The notes beneath the pieces are model-generated. The model saw only the letters and a list, made by a program, of their open reading frames with translations, was not told the origin of the DNA and made no database searches. Made by a program: the position numbers and the translations under genes. From contig JAJDZJ010000206.1 of the NCBI GenBank assembly GCA_022824685.1, positions 1 through 38,938 on the forward strand: DNA of 38,938 nucleotides, in the 5' to 3' direction. Source of the stretch: Caldilineaceae bacterium. GTDB lineage: Bacteria > Chloroflexota > Anaerolineae > Caldilineales > Caldilineaceae. Below, one piece after another: positions 8,772-17,535 of this stretch; position 1 is the first letter of the stretch, and each line of letters begins with the position of its first letter.

Positions 8772-11700
8772 ATGATTCCCGGCGCAACCCGTAGCCGAGC
8801 CGCAATACTCTGTTTTGGCGGATGGGGCCTGCAGACGATGCTCCACCTGGCCCCGCGCCTGCAAGCCGCCCAGGAACAGCGCATCGCCGCCGGCGTCGAC
8901 GGCCCTGACCTGACCCGCATCACTCGCTTTGCCGCGCTCCTGCCGTCCGAACAGCTCAATCAGAACGACGAGATTGCTCTCAACCTCTTCACCCTGAGCG
9001 ATAGCCGCTTCCCGCCCTTCTATCTCGAACAGCTGCTCAGCGACCTTATGCGCGTCCCATCCCCTGCCGCCGCCGAGCCGCCCCATACCACCAGCTCCTG
9101 GCGGCTGGCCAACAGCCAGCGGCGGGCCGGCCTGTTGCTGGAGGCGGCCGCGGATTCGCTCCTCCCGCTCCAATGGCAGGCAACGGGCCAGGAGCCGTAC
9201 CCGCCCGGCGCTGCAACCGAAAAGCCGGCCCGCAGAGGTTTGCCCTGGCCCTTCCGCAGATCAAACAAAGATACCGGCGCCGCCCAGCCTGCCCACCCGG
9301 ACGTGCCCTCCGCGCCGCCCCCCGCCCCTTTCGAACCGCCCACGCGCCGCCATGCCTTCCGCGCCGCGATGCAGGACGGCGACGCCATCGCCCATCTGAT
9401 CGCCTCCAATGTCATCGACCCCATCCGCGCCGATACCCTTGTTCCCGGCGATCCCTTTGTACAAACGACCCTCTACGTGATCGCCCCCCTCTACGAACCG
9501 TTGACCTCTGCGCTGATCTGGCCCACCATCGCGCACCAGCTCAACTATCTCGGCCAGCGGCACGTCGCCCAGGTCGTCGGCATCTTTGCCGCCGGCAGCT
9601 ACGCCACAGACAGCAGCCGCACGGTCGAGGACGCCTGCTGCTACGCAGCCCTGGCCGAGCTTGAAGCCTTCACCGGGCTGCGCCGCGCCAACCTCAAACA
9701 GGTCATCTCCTCCATCCACAAAGGCGCCAAATCCAGGAGCAGCCTGCCGGAAGAGTGGTTGGGACGTCCACTCTTCGACCGCATCTATCTGGTCGATCGG
9801 GAAAAGAGCAACCAGGGACTGGCCCGCAACAGCTACGAACTGTCCGTTCTCGCGGGCAACACGCTGCAGTCCTTCATCGCCGCCGACGGGGCCTCCTATA
9901 TCGATGAACAGGTCGGCATCGACCTGCGCAACGCCGGCGAACGCCCATACAGCCTGCTCGGCGCTGCCGCAGACCACGTCCCGCTGGACTATATCTTCCA
10001 GGCAGCGCAGGAACATGAGGGCAAGCGCCTCGTGCGCGAGCATGTTCTGCTCCAGCCTGGGCGCGTCGGCGGCCCTTCCGAAGCCGGCGCCTTCGAGCCG
10101 CCGGCTTCGCTTCAGCATCTGGGCGCAACCTCACACCAGGTCCTGGCCCGGCTCGTCGAACAGATGCCCGACCTGTTCCATGAACTGAGCCCCCAATCCA
10201 TTCAACAGCTGTCCGTCCACCCAAACTACGTGCTGCCGTCCGCAACCGCGCGCAAACTGCGCGGCCTCAACCCCGCCCGCTGGCAGGCCGCCTTCGACAG
10301 GCAGTTCCAGGCCGTGCTCACCAGCTTCGATGAGGACATCGGCGCCGGCGCGCTCGATTCCGCATGGGGGCTGGACGACCTGCGCGAGGACGGCCTGCCC
10401 CTGAACGCCGCCGACAACCGCTTCCTGCCGGCCATTACGCGCCAGATGCGCGCCAGCCTGCTCACCCTGATCAGCCGCCATCCTTCAGGAATCCTCCAGG
10501 CCAGGCGACAGATCCATCAGTGGCTGTCGGAATTGGAGCAGGAACGACTTTGGCTTGCGCAGGCAGCGGAACACGGCGCGTCCGGTGACGTCCGCACATC
10601 CCTGTCTCCCCCTGTCGCAGTCAACCGCGTCGAACGCCAGTTGCGGCTGCGCGCCTGGCGCACGCGCTATCTGCGTACGCTTGCCGACCGGCCCTCTCTG
10701 TTCGGTTCACTGTCGCGAGCCTTCGGTCTCCTCGCCGGCATCGTCCTGCTGACACTCCTCTACCTGTTCGGTTCCGGGCTCGTGGGCAATATGGCCGCCA
10801 TCGTCAGCGGCGAAGCAGGTCCCGCCGTTCTCATGCAGCTGGTGAGCGGCGCCTCAATCGACGCAGTCGTCGACTTTGTCGACAATGAAGCCAACGCCGC
10901 TACATTCATCGGCCTGATGGTCGGCGCGTTTTTCGGCGCAACCACCTCATACCGGCGGCGGACCCAGCGCGTGCAGAAACTGCGGCGCGAATGCGTCGAG
11001 CTGGCCAGCTCTGAACTGACCGCCCGCTTGCAGGATAGCGTCTGGCGGGGCTTGGCCCGCGTCCAGGAGCGCCTCGAACAGTCGCTGAAACAGATGGATC
11101 GCATTTTCGAACAGGCCTGCGAAGCGCTGCAGCGCTGGTCCTCCAGCGACGCCATGCCCCCGCTTCCCCCAGAGAACGTGATCACCTCCCATCTCTACCG
11201 GCCCCATCTCAATCCCGTCATGTGGGAACGCTGCCTCGCCTTCATGCGCGGCCGCCAGCATCGCGATGCCAGCGCCGCGAGCGGCAGCTCTCCCCATTTC
11301 GCGGCCGATGGCCTTCCGGGGGGCGAAGCCCGCCTGCGCCAAATCTGGACCGAACCGCATCGACTCGAGCGGCTGACCTCTCTGTTCACCGGCCAGGTAC
11401 TCTCCCCTCATCCGCTTGCAGATGTTCTGGCAGGCTACGTGCGCGAGAGCGCCCAGACCGCGGTCGCCGCCCAACCGGCCCTGCCCTCCGCGCCCGACGC
11501 CGCGCACGGTGAAGAGTCTGCAGGCGCCCGCCTGGAGTTCCTGCGCGTCCTGGCGAAGGAGTACAATCTGGAGCATCTGCTTTGGCGGGACGCCTCCGCC
11601 GCCAGCGATCCACACGCCTACCGTCCCGAAGAGGCGTTCACCTCTGTCTCCTCCGCCACCTTGCGCTATCTCGAAAATATGTGGAATGCCGCCAAACCCG

Positions 11701-12032
11701 CCGCCAACTATGACGTATCGGACCAGATGGCCGCCTACGGGCTCCCCGTCGAATTCGCGGCCGTCTCCGGCGACCCCGACAGCGACCTCACCGAGGACGT
11801 CATGCAGAGCTTGCGCATCCCCCGTCTGTTGACCGGCAACCCCTTCCAGATCGCCTTTGTCCGCACGCTGCACGGCCTCGAATTGAAGGATCTGGGCGGC
11901 ATGACGCGCTACCTTGCCGAGCTGGGCCGCATGGACAGCGCCTCCCGCCAGCAGATCCTCCTCACCGACGCCATCCACGCCGAAATGTATAACCAGCAGG
12001 ACCCGCGCAACGCCCGCGCCGCCTGGTCATAA
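8772..12032 (+). CDS. Degenerate tubulin-like protein with membrane segments (pseudo-tubulin partner)
   Basis: The N-terminal half aligns by eye with the tubulin-like protein encoded just upstream. CFGGWGLQ (about residues 14-21) stands where GVGGMGTN is. YVIAPLYEPLTSALIW stands where YIVSSLCGGTGAGMFM is. VVGIF plus YAALAELEAF matches VVGIF plus YAALKELNYF, and FDRIYLVDR...GLAR matches FDFIFLVGR...SLAR. The GGTGAG nucleotide signature is therefore lost. Residues about 160-200 are a Pro/Ala-rich insertion. Two hydrophobic segments (about 645-668 and 705-725) with an Arg-rich flank suggest a membrane hairpin, absent from the upstream protein. The C-terminal 300 residues are helical and unrecognised. 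I infer a non-hydrolysing membrane adaptor for the tubulin-like filament, comparable in logic to pseudo-GTPase partners. The start is ATG 8772; no Shine-Dalgarno is visible because a heptad repeat abuts it. Confidence 0.85.
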   Translation: MIPGATRSRAAILCFGGWGLQTMLHLAPRLQAAQEQRIAAGVDGPDLTRITRFAALLPSEQLNQNDEIALNLFTLSDSRFPPFYLEQLLSDLMRVPSPAAAEPPHTTSSWRLANSQRRAGLLLEAAADSLLPLQWQATGQEPYPPGAATEKPARRGLPWPFRRSNKDTGAAQPAHPDVPSAPPPAPFEPPTRRHAFRAAMQDGDAIAHLIASNVIDPIRADTLVPGDPFVQTTLYVIAPLYEPLTSALIWPTIAHQLNYLGQRHVAQVVGIFAAGSYATDSSRTVEDACCYAALAELEAFTGLRRANLKQVISSIHKGAKSRSSLPEEWLGRPLFDRIYLVDREKSNQGLARNSYELSVLAGNTLQSFIAADGASYIDEQVGIDLRNAGERPYSLLGAAADHVPLDYIFQAAQEHEGKRLVREHVLLQPGRVGGPSEAGAFEPPASLQHLGATSHQVLARLVEQMPDLFHELSPQSIQQLSVHPNYVLPSATARKLRGLNPARWQAAFDRQFQAVLTSFDEDIGAGALDSAWGLDDLREDGLPLNAADNRFLPAITRQMRASLLTLISRHPSGILQARRQIHQWLSELEQERLWLAQAAEHGASGDVRTSLSPPVAVNRVERQLRLRAWRTRYLRTLADRPSLFGSLSRAFGLLAGIVLLTLLYLFGSGLVGNMAAIVSGEAGPAVLMQLVSGASIDAVVDFVDNEANAATFIGLMVGAFFGATTSYRRRTQRVQKLRRECVELASSELTARLQDSVWRGLARVQERLEQSLKQMDRIFEQACEALQRWSSSDAMPPLPPENVITSHLYRPHLNPVMWERCLAFMRGRQHRDASAASGSSPHFAADGLPGGEARLRQIWTEPHRLERLTSLFTGQVLSPHPLADVLAGYVRESAQTAVAAQPALPSAPDAAHGEESAGARLEFLRVLAKEYNLEHLLWRDASAASDPHAYRPEEAFTSVSSATLRYLENMWNAAKPAANYDVSDQMAAYGLPVEFAAVSGDPDSDLTEDVMQSLRIPRLLTGNPFQIAFVRTLHGLELKDLGGMTRYLAELGRMDSASRQQILLTDAIHAEMYNQQDPRNARAAWS

Positions 12033-12128
12033 CCGGCCCGTAGGCGCGCGCAACGCAGGTTCACCCTCTTCAGTTGAAACGTTGAGAACAGTGTCCGAAC
12101 TCGGATTCGCCGGGGTTTCCGCTTCTGG

Positions 12129-13118
12129 CTAATCCGCGACCGCTTCGCCGTAGGCGCGCGCCGTGTCTGCCGCGTCCTCCTCCCTCTGCCCAGGATCCGC
12201 CGGCGGCGCGCCCTCGATGCCGTCCGCGGCCAGCACCGGAAGCAGCGCGGCAATCGCGCACTCAACCATCGAATCGTCCGGCGCTCGCGTCGTGATGCGC
12301 TGGAGGAGCAGGCCGGGCGCAATCAGCAGCCCCATCAGCGGGTTGTCCGCATGGTTGGCGCTGAAACGGATAATCTCATACGAGATTGCCGCCACCAGGG
12401 GGACGAGCATCAGGCGGGTGACAAAACGCAGCAGCAACGCCAGCCACGGGTACTCGATCCAGGCAAATGTGAGAGGCGCGAACAGGAGAATGCTGATCAC
12501 AAGCACGTACAGCAAAAAGCTGGTCCCGCAGCGCACGTGCTGAACGCTGTGCTTCTGCACATTGTCGACCGTAAGACTCTCGCCGGCCTCGTACGCGTTG
12601 ATCGCCTTATGCTCCGCCCCGTGATACGCGAACACGCGGCGGATCTCGGGCAGAAGGCTGATCGCCCACAGATAGACCACGAACAGGACCAGACGGATGC
12701 CGCCTTCCGCCACCGCGTCGAGATAGGGGTTGTGCGCAAAAAAGCCGGCAAACCAGCGGCTGGCCAAGGTGGGAAGCAGGAAGAAAATGCCCACCGCAAA
12801 CGCAAGACTCGTCGCGATCGTCGTCCACGCCACCGGGCCGGAAAACTCGACCTTCTCCTCGGTATCATCCTCCTGCATCGATACGTCCGCGCTCCACATC
12901 AACGCCCGCATGCCCAGCCCCAGAGCATCCCACAACAACGCCAGCCCGCGCACAAACGGCCACTGTCCCCACTTGCGCGTGTAGATCTTGGCCGTGAGCG
13001 GCTCCTCGTGGAGTACAATCGTGCCCTGGCTGTTGCGCACCGCAATCGACATCGCCTTGCGGCCCCGCATCATCACGCCTTCAATGACTGCCTGGCCGCC
13101 GTAATATTGTTTGCTCAC
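12129..13118 (-). CDS. yqhQ: YqhQ/DUF1385 family membrane protein
   Basis: The N-terminus [15 protein letters not shown] and the motif [15 protein letters not shown] followed by HVRCGTSFL are the two signatures of the DUF1385 (Bacillus YqhQ) family. Several hydrophobic segments are visible (around residues 100-125, 140-160, 200-225 and 230-250). Biochemical function is not established. The C-terminal 50 residues are acidic and Ala/Asp-rich. The start is GTG at 13118; there is no strong ribosome-binding site. The gene is convergent with the pseudo-tubulin gene (96 bases between stops) and divergent from the Liv operon, so it probably has its own promoter (13264-13293). Confidence 0.9.
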   Translation of the reverse strand: MSKQYYGGQAVIEGVMMRGRKAMSIAVRNSQGTIVLHEEPLTAKIYTRKWGQWPFVRGLALLWDALGLGMRALMWSADVSMQEDDTEEKVEFSGPVAWTTIATSLAFAVGIFFLLPTLASRWFAGFFAHNPYLDAVAEGGIRLVLFVVYLWAISLLPEIRRVFAYHGAEHKAINAYEAGESLTVDNVQKHSVQHVRCGTSFLLYVLVISILLFAPLTFAWIEYPWLALLLRFVTRLMLVPLVAAISYEIIRFSANHADNPLMGLLIAPGLLLQRITTRAPDDSMVECAIAALLPVLAADGIEGAPPADPGQREEDAADTARAYGEAVAD

Positions 13119-13263
13119 AGGTCGCGCTCACTTAGCCGATCGGCAGCGCACTGGCCGCCGCTACTTGGCATGAATCCGAAATCGGTGTTCACCCGCTGGC
13201 CGCACTGGCTTTACCGCTTTCGCGGCATCGGTCAACGGGCCCAGCCTGCCCAGAGAGAACGTG

Positions 13264-13293
13264 ATTGTAGCACTGCTGATTTGGATGGAGCAA
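13264..13293 (-). promoter_or_regulatory. Putative promoter of the DUF1385 gene
   Basis: On the minus strand TTGCTC (13293-13288), an 18-base spacer and TACAAT (13269-13264), with TGC directly before the -10 as in an extended -10 box. It sits about 145 bases upstream of the GTG. The remaining sequence between 13119 and 13478 shows no gene; it holds this promoter and the divergent Liv promoter. Confidence 0.4.
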
Positions 13294-13389
13294 ACAACGG
13301 GTGATCCGTTCGGATGTCCGCCAGCCGAACCGCGGCTGCCTCCCACGCAATGCGTGCAGATGGCGGAGATTTCCGTAAACGTCTATTTT

Positions 13390-13419
13390 TTGACAACAGA
13401 AAATTTGATACAGTATCAT
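13390..13419 (+). promoter_or_regulatory. Strong promoter of the Liv operon with palindromic operator
   Basis: A consensus TTGACA (13390-13395), an 18-base spacer and TATCAT (13414-13419). The perfect 13-base palindrome TGATACAGTATCA (13406-13418) covers the spacer end and most of the -10, a position expected for a repressor that blocks polymerase. Transcription would start near 13426, about 50 bases before the GTG. No regulator gene for it is adjacent. Confidence 0.65.
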
Positions 13420-13478
13420 CAGGATCACGATATACGCGCCCACGCCGGGTTGACTCGTAGAATTCTGGAGGCCAAAAA

Positions 13479-14735
13479 GTGCGACAGATCCTATCACATT
13501 TCACTCTCCTGCTCGCAGCGTCGTTTCTGTTGACATCCTGCGGCCTGGCGCCGCCCGCGCCCGTGGACGAACCCGAAGCCGCCGCTGCAGGCGCTGACGC
13601 CGAAAGGGTCATCTACCTCGGCGCCGCCGTCAGCGAAACCGGCAAGTTCTCCCGCGAAGGCAAAGACACCCGCCAGGGCTACGGCCTCTGGCTGGACTGG
13701 GTGAACAACGAGTACGGCGGCATCCAGATCGACGGCGAGCGCTACAGGGTCGAGCTGATTATGTACGACGACGAGGGCGACCCGGATACCGCCGCCCGCC
13801 TCGTGGAAAAACTGATCAACGAGGACCAGGTCGACTTCCTTCTTGGGCCCTATAGCTCATCTCTGACCCAAAGCACCAGCGCAATTGCCGAAAAGTACGG
13901 CAAAATCATGATCGAGGGCAACGGCGCCGCCGAACCGCTGTTCGAACGAGGCTTCCAGAACCTCTTCGCTGTCTTGACGCCGGCGGGGAACTATACACGT
14001 TCCGCTTTGCAGCTGCTGGCCGAACAAGGCGCCAAATCCGTCGTCATTGCCTACGAAGACACCGCATTCCCCACCAGCGTGGCCGAAGGCGCACAGCGCT
14101 GGGCCGCAGAGTACGGGCTTGAGGTGTTGGGCGTCGAAACCTATCCGGTCAACGTGGCCGACGTCAGCGGCATCATGTCAAAATTCAAGGAGCTCGAACC
14201 CGATATCTTCGTCGGCGGCGGCCACTTTAACGATGCCGTTCTCTTCATTCGCTCGGCCAAAGAACTGGACTTCAACCCCAAGGCAATGGTGATCACCGTC
14301 GGCCCCAGCAACCCGACTCTTATTGAGGAAGTCGGCGCAGACGCCGAATATGTCATCGGCCCGACACAGTGGGAAGCCTCCATGAGCTACGCCGACGACT
14401 ACCTCGGCACCGCCGCCGAATACGCTGCCCGCTATCAGGATATGTGGGGCGAACCGCCCACCTACCAGGCCGCTGAATCAACCGCCACCGCGCTGGCCCT
14501 CCACCTCGCCATCGAGCAGGCCGGCTCTGTGGACACAGACGCCGTTCGCACAGCCCTGCGAAACCTCGACGTGGTCACATTCTACGGCCCCATCAGCTTC
14601 GATGAAAAAGGCAGAAACGCCGCCAAACCGATGGGGGCAATCCAGATCCAGAACGGTGAAATTCTGGTCGTAGCCCCCACCCATGCCGCCGTTGCCGAAC
14701 TGAACTACCCGGCGCCTGCCTGGAAGGACCGCTAA
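13479..14735 (+). CDS. livK: Branched-chain amino-acid-type ABC transporter substrate-binding lipoprotein
   Basis: This is the extracytoplasmic solute-binding component of the Liv-type (HAAT family) importer encoded downstream. A lipoprotein signal ends LLTSC, so Cys21 is the lipidation site. A short Ala/Pro/Glu-rich tether precedes the periplasmic-binding fold, recognised by GAAVSETGKFSREGKDTRQGY, the loop LLGPYSSSLT and the hinge region near AGNYTRSALQLLAEQGAKSVV. Length (418) is normal. GTG 13479 is chosen because TGGAGG at 13466-13471 lies seven bases upstream. The ligand cannot be told from sequence: leucine/isoleucine/valine is usual, but amides, urea or aromatic compounds are alternatives in this family. 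A 27-base gap separates it from the first permease gene. Confidence 0.9.
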   Translation: MRQILSHFTLLLAASFLLTSCGLAPPAPVDEPEAAAAGADAERVIYLGAAVSETGKFSREGKDTRQGYGLWLDWVNNEYGGIQIDGERYRVELIMYDDEGDPDTAARLVEKLINEDQVDFLLGPYSSSLTQSTSAIAEKYGKIMIEGNGAAEPLFERGFQNLFAVLTPAGNYTRSALQLLAEQGAKSVVIAYEDTAFPTSVAEGAQRWAAEYGLEVLGVETYPVNVADVSGIMSKFKELEPDIFVGGGHFNDAVLFIRSAKELDFNPKAMVITVGPSNPTLIEEVGADAEYVIGPTQWEASMSYADDYLGTAAEYAARYQDMWGEPPTYQAAESTATALALHLAIEQAGSVDTDAVRTALRNLDVVTFYGPISFDEKGRNAAKPMGAIQIQNGEILVVAPTHAAVAELNYPAPAWKDR

Positions 14736-14762
14736 ACCGGGGCGGCGTCTCGCCATACGCCT

Positions 14763-15653
14763 ATGGACCAACTTTCGCAAGCGCTTGTCAGCGGGCTGCT
14801 GCTCGGCGGCTTCTACGCAATCATGGTGCTGGGTTTCTCCGTCATCTGGGGCGTAATGGGCGTGATCAACCTCGCGCACGGTGAATTCCTGATGATCGGA
14901 GCCTACCTGGCCTGGGGTCTGTTCCGCTTCTTCGGAATTGATCCCTTCGCCTCGCTGGCGCTGATCCTGCCCCTTATGTTTCTCGTCGGCTACCTCCTGC
15001 AGATCACGCTGATCAACCGCATCGTCGAACGCCCCCACCTCATGACACTGCTCGTCACCTTCGGCGTCTCGATCGCGCTCGCCAATCTCGCCAAGATCGT
15101 CTTCACGTCCGACCCGCGCAACGTGGCCGTAGCCTACAGCGGCTCCTTCCAGTTTGCCGGCGTCACCTTCCCCATCGTCAAGACCATCATCTTCGCCGCG
15201 GCGCTTCTGATCATGGCAGGCCTTCACCTCTTCCTCCAGCGCAGCCGTCTGGGCAAGTCGATCCGCGCCGCGGCCCAGAACAAGACGGCCGCCCGCATCG
15301 TCGGCGTAGACATCAACCGCGTCTACGCCATCACCGCCGGCATCTGCATCGCCCTCACCGCCGCCGCCGGCGCCATGCTCAGCCCCACGCAGGCGATCTT
15401 CCCTTTCATGGGGCCCCCCTTCACCCTGAAGGCGGTCACGATCACCGCCCTCGGCGGACTGGGCCGCATCCCCGGCGCGCTGATGGGCGGCCTCGTCCTC
15501 GGCGTCACCGAAATCTTCGTCGCCACCTACGTCGCAGGCATCGGCACCAACCTCGGCGTCGCTACCAGCTTCATTCTCCTGGTCCTGATCCTTGTCGTGC
15601 GGCCCCAGGGTCTCATGGGCGGTCTGCGCCCGGTTGACGCGGAGGCCGACTGA
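14763..15653 (+). CDS. livH: Branched-chain amino-acid ABC transporter permease, LivH type
   Basis: One of the two membrane permeases of the importer. The LivH hallmarks GVINLAHGEFLMIGAY near the N-terminus and the late GLGRIPGALMGGLVLGVTE are present, with about eight hydrophobic segments and a normal length (296 residues). Its TGA overlaps the ATG of the second permease gene by one base (A15653), so translation is probably coupled. Confidence 0.93.
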   Translation: MDQLSQALVSGLLLGGFYAIMVLGFSVIWGVMGVINLAHGEFLMIGAYLAWGLFRFFGIDPFASLALILPLMFLVGYLLQITLINRIVERPHLMTLLVTFGVSIALANLAKIVFTSDPRNVAVAYSGSFQFAGVTFPIVKTIIFAAALLIMAGLHLFLQRSRLGKSIRAAAQNKTAARIVGVDINRVYAITAGICIALTAAAGAMLSPTQAIFPFMGPPFTLKAVTITALGGLGRIPGALMGGLVLGVTEIFVATYVAGIGTNLGVATSFILLVLILVVRPQGLMGGLRPVDAEAD

Positions 15654-16711
15654 TGACGACCGGCCCCCCCGCAGACAAGAACGGAAACGAAACCGGGAAA
15701 AAGGGCCGCTTCCCATCCCTCGCCCCTGTCCACTCGCTCCTCGCCGGCTGGACAGGGCTCGCGCTCTGGCTCCTGCTCCTTCTCCTCCTGGCTCTCTACC
15801 CCTACACCGGCGTTTCCAGCCTCGCCCTCCTTGTAGGCAGCCAGATATTTGTCCTCGTGACCCTCGCCTCCAACTGGAACCTGATCGGCGGCATGACCGG
15901 CTACGTCGACTTCGGCCACGCCGTCTTCTTCGGCGTCGGCGCCTACATCATGGCCATCCTCGTCACCGGCGCGCCCCTCCTCATCTCCCCACAGTGGGGC
16001 TTCTGGCAGGCCCTGCCCGCCAGCGGAGCTGCCGCGGCTCTCTTCGCTCTCCTCATCGGCCTGCCCACCCTGCGCCTTAAAGGGCCGTACTTTTCAATCG
16101 CCATGCTCGGCACCCTTGTGGCGATGCGCGAAATCGTGCGCGTCTCGCGCCCAATAACCGGAGGCGGCATCGGCCTGAACCTGCCTCCCGTCCTCAACCG
16201 TATCGGCGACTACTACCTCATGCTGGCGATCATGGGCCTGGTCGTCTCCCTGATCTGGTGGATCCAGCGCAGCGAGTTCGGGCAGAGCCTCATCGCCATC
16301 CGCGAGGACGAAGTCGGCGCAGAAATGCGCGGCATCAACACCACCCTCCACAAAATCGCCGCCTTCATGATCGCCGCCTTCTTCACAGGCGTCGTCGGCG
16401 GCTTCTGGGCCTGGCAGAACACCTTCATCGACCCCGATGTCGTCTTCATCGAAACACGCACCGTCGAAATGGTGATGATGTCCATGCTGGGCGGCCTCGG
16501 CACCGTCTGGGGTCCGCCTCTCGGCGCCGTCGCCATCTACCTCCTGCAAAACCTCCTCTGGAGCAATCTCTTCGAGCTGCATCTGCTCGCGCTTGGCCTC
16601 CTCCTGGTCCTGATCGTCCTGTTCATGCCCGAAGGAATCCTCGGCACGCTCGGCGACCGCAGCAGCACCTCGCTCGGACGGCTCCTCGCCCGCTTCGGCA
16701 GGAACAGATAA
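15653..16711 (+). CDS. livM: Branched-chain amino-acid ABC transporter permease, LivM type
   Basis: The second permease of the importer. The LivM signatures SNWNLIGGMTGYVDFGHAVF and the late LGGLGTVWGPPLGA are present, with about ten hydrophobic segments over 352 residues and the cytoplasmic coupling loop IREDEVGAEMRGIN. GGAGG at 15641-15645 stands seven bases before the ATG, inside the end of livH. The TAA at 16709-16711 overlaps the next ATG. Confidence 0.93.
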   Translation: MTTGPPADKNGNETGKKGRFPSLAPVHSLLAGWTGLALWLLLLLLLALYPYTGVSSLALLVGSQIFVLVTLASNWNLIGGMTGYVDFGHAVFFGVGAYIMAILVTGAPLLISPQWGFWQALPASGAAAALFALLIGLPTLRLKGPYFSIAMLGTLVAMREIVRVSRPITGGGIGLNLPPVLNRIGDYYLMLAIMGLVVSLIWWIQRSEFGQSLIAIREDEVGAEMRGINTTLHKIAAFMIAAFFTGVVGGFWAWQNTFIDPDVVFIETRTVEMVMMSMLGGLGTVWGPPLGAVAIYLLQNLLWSNLFELHLLALGLLLVLIVLFMPEGILGTLGDRSSTSLGRLLARFGRNR

Positions 16712-17502
16712 TGGCCATCGATAACGCAAACTGCCTGCCGCCATCAACGCCTATGGCCTCTGATCAACAGCCCCTGCTGGAGGGACGTACCGTTTCCAAA
16801 TACTTCGGCGGCCTCGCCGCTGTCAACAATGTGGATTTCGCAGTCTACCCCGGCGAAATCGTCGGCCTGATCGGTCCCAACGGCAGCGGCAAGACAACCC
16901 TGTTCGACTGCCTCAGCCGCCTGCAGAAGATCGACGGCGGCAAGATAACCTTCAAGGGCAGGGACGTGACCAGGGCGCGCCCGTATCAGGTTGCCAGGAT
17001 GGGGCTGTCCCGCACCTTCCAGTCCGTGCGCGTCTATCGCAAGATGACCGTCCTCCGCAACATGCTCATCAGTCATCAGTGGCGGGATACCTCGCTCCTG
17101 CTCATGCTCCGGCCCAGCCCTGCCAGCACAGCCAGCCGCGCCCATCAGCTCCTCAACTTCCTCCAGATCGAGCATCTCGCCCACGAAGACGCGGGCCACC
17201 TCTCCGGCGGACAGCGCCGCCTCCTGGAAATCGGCATGGCGCTGATGCCCGACCCCGAGATATTGCTCCTCGACGAAGCCACGTCCGGTGTCAATCCAAC
17301 CCTGATTGAAACCATCAAGGATCGCATCCGCACACTCAACCAGCAGGGCAAGACCTTCCTCCTGATCGAGCACAACATCAACTTCATCGCCGACCTTTGC
17401 AGCCGGGTCTACGTACTCAACTACGGCGAAAAGCTGGCCGAAGGCACGCCCCAGGAGATCCTCCAGAACGAAGCCGTGATCGACGCCTACTTCGGAGCCT
17501 GA
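16711..17502 (+). CDS. livG: Branched-chain amino-acid ABC transporter ATP-binding protein, LivG type
   Basis: Energises the importer by ATP hydrolysis at the inner membrane face. Walker A GPNGSGKTT, the LivG-type loop MGLSRTFQSVRVYRKMTV, signature LSGGQRRLLEIGMAL, Walker B ILLLDEATSGVNP and switch His in LLIEHN are all intact. The frame is open far upstream inside livM, but the real start is ATG 16711: it overlaps the livM stop and has AGGA seven bases before it. A second ATG at 16753 is possible; the short extension before it (about 14 residues) is not part of the family fold. A four-unit heptad repeat lies between its stop and livF. Confidence 0.93.
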   Translation: MAIDNANCLPPSTPMASDQQPLLEGRTVSKYFGGLAAVNNVDFAVYPGEIVGLIGPNGSGKTTLFDCLSRLQKIDGGKITFKGRDVTRARPYQVARMGLSRTFQSVRVYRKMTVLRNMLISHQWRDTSLLLMLRPSPASTASRAHQLLNFLQIEHLAHEDAGHLSGGQRRLLEIGMALMPDPEILLLDEATSGVNPTLIETIKDRIRTLNQQGKTFLLIEHNINFIADLCSRVYVLNYGEKLAEGTPQEILQNEAVIDAYFGA

Positions 17503-17535
17503 ATCCACCGACCACTGACCAGCGACCACTGACCA
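17503..17535 (+). repeat. Heptad repeat tract forming the livG-livF spacer
   Basis: Directly after the livG stop the spacer is made of seven-base units: ATCCACC, GACCACT, GACCAGC, GACCACT, then GACCA running into the ATG of livF at 17536. The whole intergenic spacer is repeat, so livF has no Shine-Dalgarno of its own. It is the same style of tract as 8722-8770 but with a GACCA core instead of AAC. Confidence 0.7.

Noticed and set aside
12351..13304. Plus-strand frame of 317 codons opposite the DUF1385 gene
   Set aside because: Arg/His/Gln-rich shadow; the minus-strand gene has both DUF1385 signatures.
16258..16710. Upstream extension of the LivG frame inside livM
   Set aside because: The extension is a shadow of livM; ATG 16711 with a good ribosome-binding site and stop/start overlap is the real start.
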